Shown piece after piece: positions 61,121-64,000 of a stretch of 64,000 nucleotides of DNA. The notes under the pieces are model-generated. The model saw nothing but the letters and a program-made list of their open reading frames with translations. It was not told the DNA's origin and did not search any database. The stretch lies in NCBI GenBank assembly GCA_029054245.1, contig JAIDFQ010000055.1:1-64000 (forward strand), written 5' to 3'. A program made the position numbers and the translations under genes. This DNA is from Lachnospiraceae bacterium. Lineage in GTDB: Bacteria > Bacillota > Clostridia > Lachnospirales > Lachnospiraceae. The number at the start of each line of letters is the position of its first letter. Position 1 is the first letter of the stretch.

Positions 61121-61195
61121 ATGAGATATAGATGTATAAAAGAAATGTGTTTACCAAAGTGTGATGGTGAAGATGGAAAGGAGAAAATAAGGTAA
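61121..61195 (+). CDS. 24-residue phage peptide
   Basis: 'MRYRCIKEMCLPKCDGEDGK' resembles the start of small phage proteins found before late regulators; here it is very short. GATAGGGG precedes ATG 61121. Could be a truncated copy. Confidence 0.35.
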   Translation: MRYRCIKEMCLPKCDGEDGKEKIR

Positions 61196-61206
61196 AGTGG
61201 TGAATC

Positions 61207-61623
61207 ATGGATAAAAGGATATTGATGGATTACATAGACACTTGCGAGCTGATCAAAGAAATCGAATATGAAATCAGTCGTATGCGAAAAGTTGAGATGG
61301 AACACGGGATTGTAGCTGGAAGTAATCCTGAATTTCCGTATCAAAAGAAGCATTTCCATGTATCAGGCGTGACGGAAACGTATATTGATACGAAGGGCAT
61401 AAAGGAAAGAAAAAAGGTATTAGCAGAGCAGAAATGTAAGGCAAAGAAACTGAAATTTGAAATAGAAAAGTGGATGAATACAATTCCTGCCAGAATGCAG
61501 CGGATAGTCAGAATGAAATATTTTGAAAGAAAAACGTGGGAGGAAGTGTCTGTTCATATGGGGAGAAATACTACAGCTGATAGCGTGAGAAAAGAATTTT
61601 GCAGGTTTATAGAAAAAAAATAA
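61207..61623 (+). CDS. ArpU/RinA-like late transcription regulator (sigma-70 region 4 fold)
   Basis: The 138-residue protein has an N-terminal helical part and a C-terminal helix-turn-helix ('IPARMQRIVRMKYFERKTWEEVSVHMG', ending 'VRKEFCRFI'). In Firmicute phages this family sits just before the terminase genes and turns on late transcription. Three TTGTCCG repeats immediately downstream could be its binding site or packaging sequence. Confidence 0.75.
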   Translation: MDKRILMDYIDTCELIKEIEYEISRMRKVEMEHGIVAGSNPEFPYQKKHFHVSGVTETYIDTKGIKERKKVLAEQKCKAKKLKFEIEKWMNTIPARMQRIVRMKYFERKTWEEVSVHMGRNTTADSVRKEFCRFIEKK

Positions 61624-61627
61624 AAGT

Positions 61628-61652
61628 TTGTCCGTTTTGTCCGCATTGTCCG
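61628..61652 (+). repeat. Three TTGTCCG direct repeats
   Basis: TTGTCCG at 61628, 61637 and 61646 repeats every 9 bp just after the late-regulator gene. Candidate regulator-binding or packaging site. Confidence 0.6.
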
Positions 61653-61722
61653 TTTTTTCTGTGGTAATATATAAAATGAAGTTAGTGTAACAAAAACAAA
61701 TCCCCTAATACATTTTGTAGAA

Positions 61723-61754
61723 ATACCTGATTGCAGATGCGATTAGGTGTTTTT
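61723..61754 (+). terminator. Terminator before the cargo cassette
   Basis: ATACCTGATT (61723-61732) pairs imperfectly with GATTAGGTGT (61741-61750) and is followed by a T run. Confidence 0.5.
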
Positions 61755-61757
61755 AAC

Positions 61758-61773
61758 ATTACCTATAGGTAAT
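61758..61773. promoter_or_regulatory. 16-bp perfect palindrome upstream of the cargo genes
   Basis: ATTACCTATAGGTAAT is self-complementary. A TATAAT lies at 61798-61803 and the cargo gene starts at 61832, so this may be an operator. Confidence 0.5.
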
Positions 61774-61831
61774 ATAGTAAAATGCTGGAATTTAAGGTAT
61801 AATGTAGAAAAATGTATTGGGGGGATTTTAT

Positions 61832-62956
61832 ATGGGCTATGTTATTACAGGCAATGTAATTAAACAGCTAGAAAGTTTTTGTATACCAGAAATCAGCGAA
61901 ACTGTAAATTTTTGGATGATACGATCTAAAAGTGGGTATTTTTATTATGAATATATAAAAGAGGGATTTATTGCATTAGGATGGAATTTTATTGACCAAT
62001 CAACAGCAATTAATAGTGAGACGCTTGAAATCTTGAAGGATGGAATAAAGGATCGTTATGGCGATAAAAGACCCATGTATGCTATTAATAAATGTAATAA
62101 ATTTATAGTAGACATGAAAGAAGGGGACTATGTTATAATTCCAGATATAGGTAGTACTAAAGTTGCAATTTGCATAGTAGGGGAATATTATGAAAAGGAA
62201 GTAGATTATAAAAAAGAAATCGAAATTATACATAAAATTGAGAACCGGGAATTTGAGATAAATCAGATAGAATGCCCATATAAAAAACGGAGAAAAATAC
62301 AGGTGCTTTTGGAAGTATCTACAAAAAGAATTGGGCATAATATCTTAAAAGCATTGACATCATACCATGGTTTAAGTGATATGAAAGACTATGCATATGA
62401 TATTTTGAATTGTGTATATGATTGTTATAGTTATAATGGAGATGTGGTTTTTTCTTTGAATGTAGGGAAAGAGGAACCAATCAGACCGAGAGAAGTAGCA
62501 AAGCTTATGTATGGAATAACAGGCTTTTTCGGATCGGTAGTAGATGAAGAAATATTATCAACTTCTTTAAATCTGAATTCCCCAGGAAAAGTAGTCATTT
62601 TTTTAAAGAAAGGATTTTCTTCTTTAAAAAAGAAAGTGCTACCGTTGGTAGGTATTTATATTGCTATTGTAGGAGGCTCAGGCTTGGGCTTTGAGTTTCC
62701 AGGAATAGTTGGTTTTATTAAAGAGGCACAAACAATAAAAATTGAATATGAAAAGGAAAAAGCCGAACTAGATAGTATGCAATTAGAAAATTATCAAAAG
62801 GCTCTTGAATTGATAAAGGAAGCTGAGGATGAGGGAGTAGATATAAAGGAAGCACTGCAAGGATTGGAAACATTAGAAGATCTAAATCAAATACTTCGAT
62901 TTGAAAGCAACAAGAAATTTGCATCAGAGCAAATTGTAAAAACTGATAAGGAGTGA
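61832..62956 (+). CDS. Cargo protein: PUA/EVE-like N-terminus with a C-terminal membrane helix
   Basis: About 374 residues from ATG 61832 (TTGGGGGG upstream). The N-terminal part ('FWMIRSKSGYFYYEYIKEGFIALGWNF' region, then 'FIVDMKEGDYVIIPDIGSTKVAICIVGEYYE') has the W-IR-G ... GW ... GD-V pattern of EVE/Mrr-associated sensor domains. The middle is mixed alpha/beta, and one strongly hydrophobic helix ('VLPLVGIYIAIVGGSGLG') lies near 275, before a helical acidic tail. It is AT-rich and terminator-flanked. A sensor joined to a membrane segment suggests an abortive-infection effector; this is inference and the family is not named. Confidence 0.6.
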   Translation: MGYVITGNVIKQLESFCIPEISETVNFWMIRSKSGYFYYEYIKEGFIALGWNFIDQSTAINSETLEILKDGIKDRYGDKRPMYAINKCNKFIVDMKEGDYVIIPDIGSTKVAICIVGEYYEKEVDYKKEIEIIHKIENREFEINQIECPYKKRRKIQVLLEVSTKRIGHNILKALTSYHGLSDMKDYAYDILNCVYDCYSYNGDVVFSLNVGKEEPIRPREVAKLMYGITGFFGSVVDEEILSTSLNLNSPGKVVIFLKKGFSSLKKKVLPLVGIYIAIVGGSGLGFEFPGIVGFIKEAQTIKIEYEKEKAELDSMQLENYQKALELIKEAEDEGVDIKEALQGLETLEDLNQILRFESNKKFASEQIVKTDKE

Positions 62957-62962
62957 TGTGCC

Positions 62963-63160
62963 TTGTTATTTTTCATAATATCCTTAATTACTTGGAGCGC
63001 TATTTCATTTAAACTGGCAGACAATATTTGGGGAGAAGAAAGATTATTTTCAAATATGAAAAGCGCAATACTGACTTATGTAATAAGTATTTTTATTGCG
63101 ATAGTAATGACAATAGTGGTATACTGGTTGATAATTTATTTGAGAGGAAAGGGAATATAA
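62963..63160 (+). CDS. Small two-helix membrane protein of the cargo pair
   Basis: The 65-residue product has two membrane helices ('LFFIISLITWSAISF' and 'YVISIFIAIVMTIVVYWLIIY'). TTG 62963 follows AAGGAGTGATG, 7 bp after the upstream stop, so it is co-expressed with the PUA/EVE-like protein and may be its membrane partner. Unrecognised. Confidence 0.55.
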   Translation: MLFFIISLITWSAISFKLADNIWGEERLFSNMKSAILTYVISIFIAIVMTIVVYWLIIYLRGKGI

Positions 63161-63186
63161 GAGATAGCTCTTCGGCTGTCTCTTTT
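63160..63186 (+). terminator. Terminator after the cargo cassette
   Basis: AGAGATAGC (63160-63168) pairs with GCTGTCTCT (63175-63183) around TCTTCG, followed by TTT. Confidence 0.75.
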
Positions 63187-63222
63187 CCTTTCCCCAAAAC
63201 AAACGAATGAGAGGTGGTGGTC

Positions 63223-63921
63223 GTGTCAAGGAAGCCGGATAAACGGATAGAGCAGGCGAAGAAATTATACCTGAAAGGCTTGAAATTAATAGATATATCC
63301 AAGCAGCTCAACCTGCCGGAAGGAACAGTCCGAAGGTGGAAGAGCACCTATAAATGGGATAACGAACGTTCGGATAAGGAAAGCGAACGTTCGGATAAAA
63401 ATAAAGGCGCCCAGCCGGGCAATAAGAATGCTTCCGGTCACGGTGCCCCAGATAAGAACAGCAACGCAGAAAAGCATGGTCTTTTCCGGAAATACCTTCC
63501 GGAGGAGACCTTTTCAATTATAGAGGAAATGCCGTCTGACCCGTTAGACGTCCTCTGGGACCAGATACAGATTGCCTATGCTGCTATCATTCGGGCGCAA
63601 CAGATCATGTATGTGAAGGATAAGGAGGATAAGACCATTGAAAGAGTAGCGAAACAGAATGGAAACGTCATTGGCGAGAAATGGGAAGTACAGCAGGCGT
63701 GGGATAAGCATGCGAACTTCCTTAAATCCCAGGCACGTGCACAGAGCGAGCTCCGAAGCATGGTTAAGCAGTATGATGAACTGCTGCATAAGAACTGGGG
63801 GCTTGCTACAGAAGAGCAGAGGGCACGCATCAAAAAACTGGAAGCAGAAACAGAGCGGATATGCCGCAGCGGTGACACAGAAAACGGTGACGATGGAGTG
63901 GAAATCATAAACGATGTCTAA
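63223..63921 (+). CDS. terS: Phage terminase small subunit
   Basis: The 232-residue protein begins with a helix-turn-helix ('KLYLKGLKLIDISKQLNLPEGTVRRWKS') and a 'GAQPGNKNASGHGAPDKNSNAEKHGLF' region typical of PBSX XtmA-like small terminases, then a helical oligomerisation part. It recognises the packaging site. GTG 63223 follows GAGAGGTGG; upstream GTG codons are part of that site. Confidence 0.88.
   Translation: MSRKPDKRIEQAKKLYLKGLKLIDISKQLNLPEGTVRRWKSTYKWDNERSDKESERSDKNKGAQPGNKNASGHGAPDKNSNAEKHGLFRKYLPEETFSIIEEMPSDPLDVLWDQIQIAYAAIIRAQQIMYVKDKEDKTIERVAKQNGNVIGEKWEVQQAWDKHANFLKSQARAQSELRSMVKQYDELLHKNWGLATEEQRARIKKLEAETERICRSGDTENGDDGVEIINDV
63363..63393. repeat. Two CGAACGTTCG palindromes inside terS, pac-site candidate
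   Basis: The 10-bp palindrome occurs at 63363-63372 and 63384-63393 within a 21-bp direct repeat that encodes the doubled 'ERSDKES/ERSDKNK'. Packaging sites often lie inside terS. Confidence 0.45.
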
Positions 63922-64000
63922 GAAAAAAAGACAGGTTAAAATTTCGGAAATCATAATCCCGAAATACAAAGAGATATTCAATAACAAATCCTGCAAGCAC
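63914..64000 (+). CDS. terL: Terminase large subunit, 5' part only
   Basis: The frame from ATG 63914 overlaps the small subunit by 8 bp and runs off the window. The first 29 residues ('KKRQVKISEIIIPKYKEIF') fit the start of PBSX/Terminase_6-type large subunits. No catalytic motif is within the window, so the call is by order. Confidence 0.65.
   Translation, partial: MSKKKRQVKISEIIIPKYKEIFNNKSCKH

Overview
The window looks like a low-to-mid GC Firmicute, most likely a Lachnospiraceae-type gut clostridium. This rests on the gapA-pgk-tpiA-gpmI set with clostridial-style Shine-Dalgarno sites, the NifS/NifU/MnmA trio, a SpoVB-like flippase, frequent TTG/GTG starts in mobile regions and the character of the two mobile elements. 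No rRNA, tRNA or CRISPR array was seen.

Layout. (1) 1-5330 is a mobile scrap-yard: a PadR repressor with its MATE drug exporter, a MobC-like fragment, a broken coiled-coil gene, truncated AbiE antitoxin and toxin genes, and a conserved zinc-ribbon gene broken by two compensating frameshifts. (2) 5340-21274 is a complete integrative element (element A, about 15.9 kb). It sits in the first codons of a low-molecular-weight tyrosine phosphatase gene, is bounded by a 22-bp direct repeat, and has matching TAGTAG arm repeats at both ends. Its GC-richer core encodes a DUF6076-like protein, an excisionase-like HTH, a prim-pol/SF3 helicase with 12-bp-spaced iterons beside it, three small proteins, a lone HK97-type major capsid protein, two excisionases and a tyrosine integrase. 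AT-rich cargo lies at each end: a nuclease-methyltransferase fusion with a specificity subunit on the left, and a KAP-family NTPase on the right. There is no terminase, portal, protease or tail gene. The layout suggests a phage satellite or capsid-carrying island with defence cargo. (3) 21.2-43.85 kb is ordinary chromosome: tyrosine phosphatase, epimerase, chemotaxis receptor, SpoVB-like flippase, Fe-S/thiouridine operon (nifS-nifU-mnmA), histidinol phosphatase, then glycolysis (gapA, pgk, tpiA, gpmI) interspersed with a glycosyltransferase, DEAD helicase, TPR protein, CDF transporter and a very large fused membrane protein. (4) 43.9-64 kb is the left part of a siphovirus-like prophage (element B) running off the right edge.

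Element B has a lysogeny module (integrase, small toxin-like peptide with an sRNA-like neighbour, lipoprotein, S24 repressor, divergent Cro-like gene). An early region of small proteins follows, then a recombination module (annealing-protein candidate, PD-(D/E)XK nuclease, HerA-like ATPase), a replication initiator with internal 12-bp iterons, a PAPS-reductase-like protein, and many small ORFs, two of which end in beta-clamp-like motifs. It closes with an ArpU/RinA-like late regulator, a terminator-flanked two-gene cargo cassette and the terminase genes.

The most interesting system is element A, a self-contained integrative island whose only virion gene is a capsid gene. Next are the prophage cargo pair at 61832-63160, a small protein made of ten-residue repeats at 59246-59446, and a possible type I toxin locus at 45146-45472.
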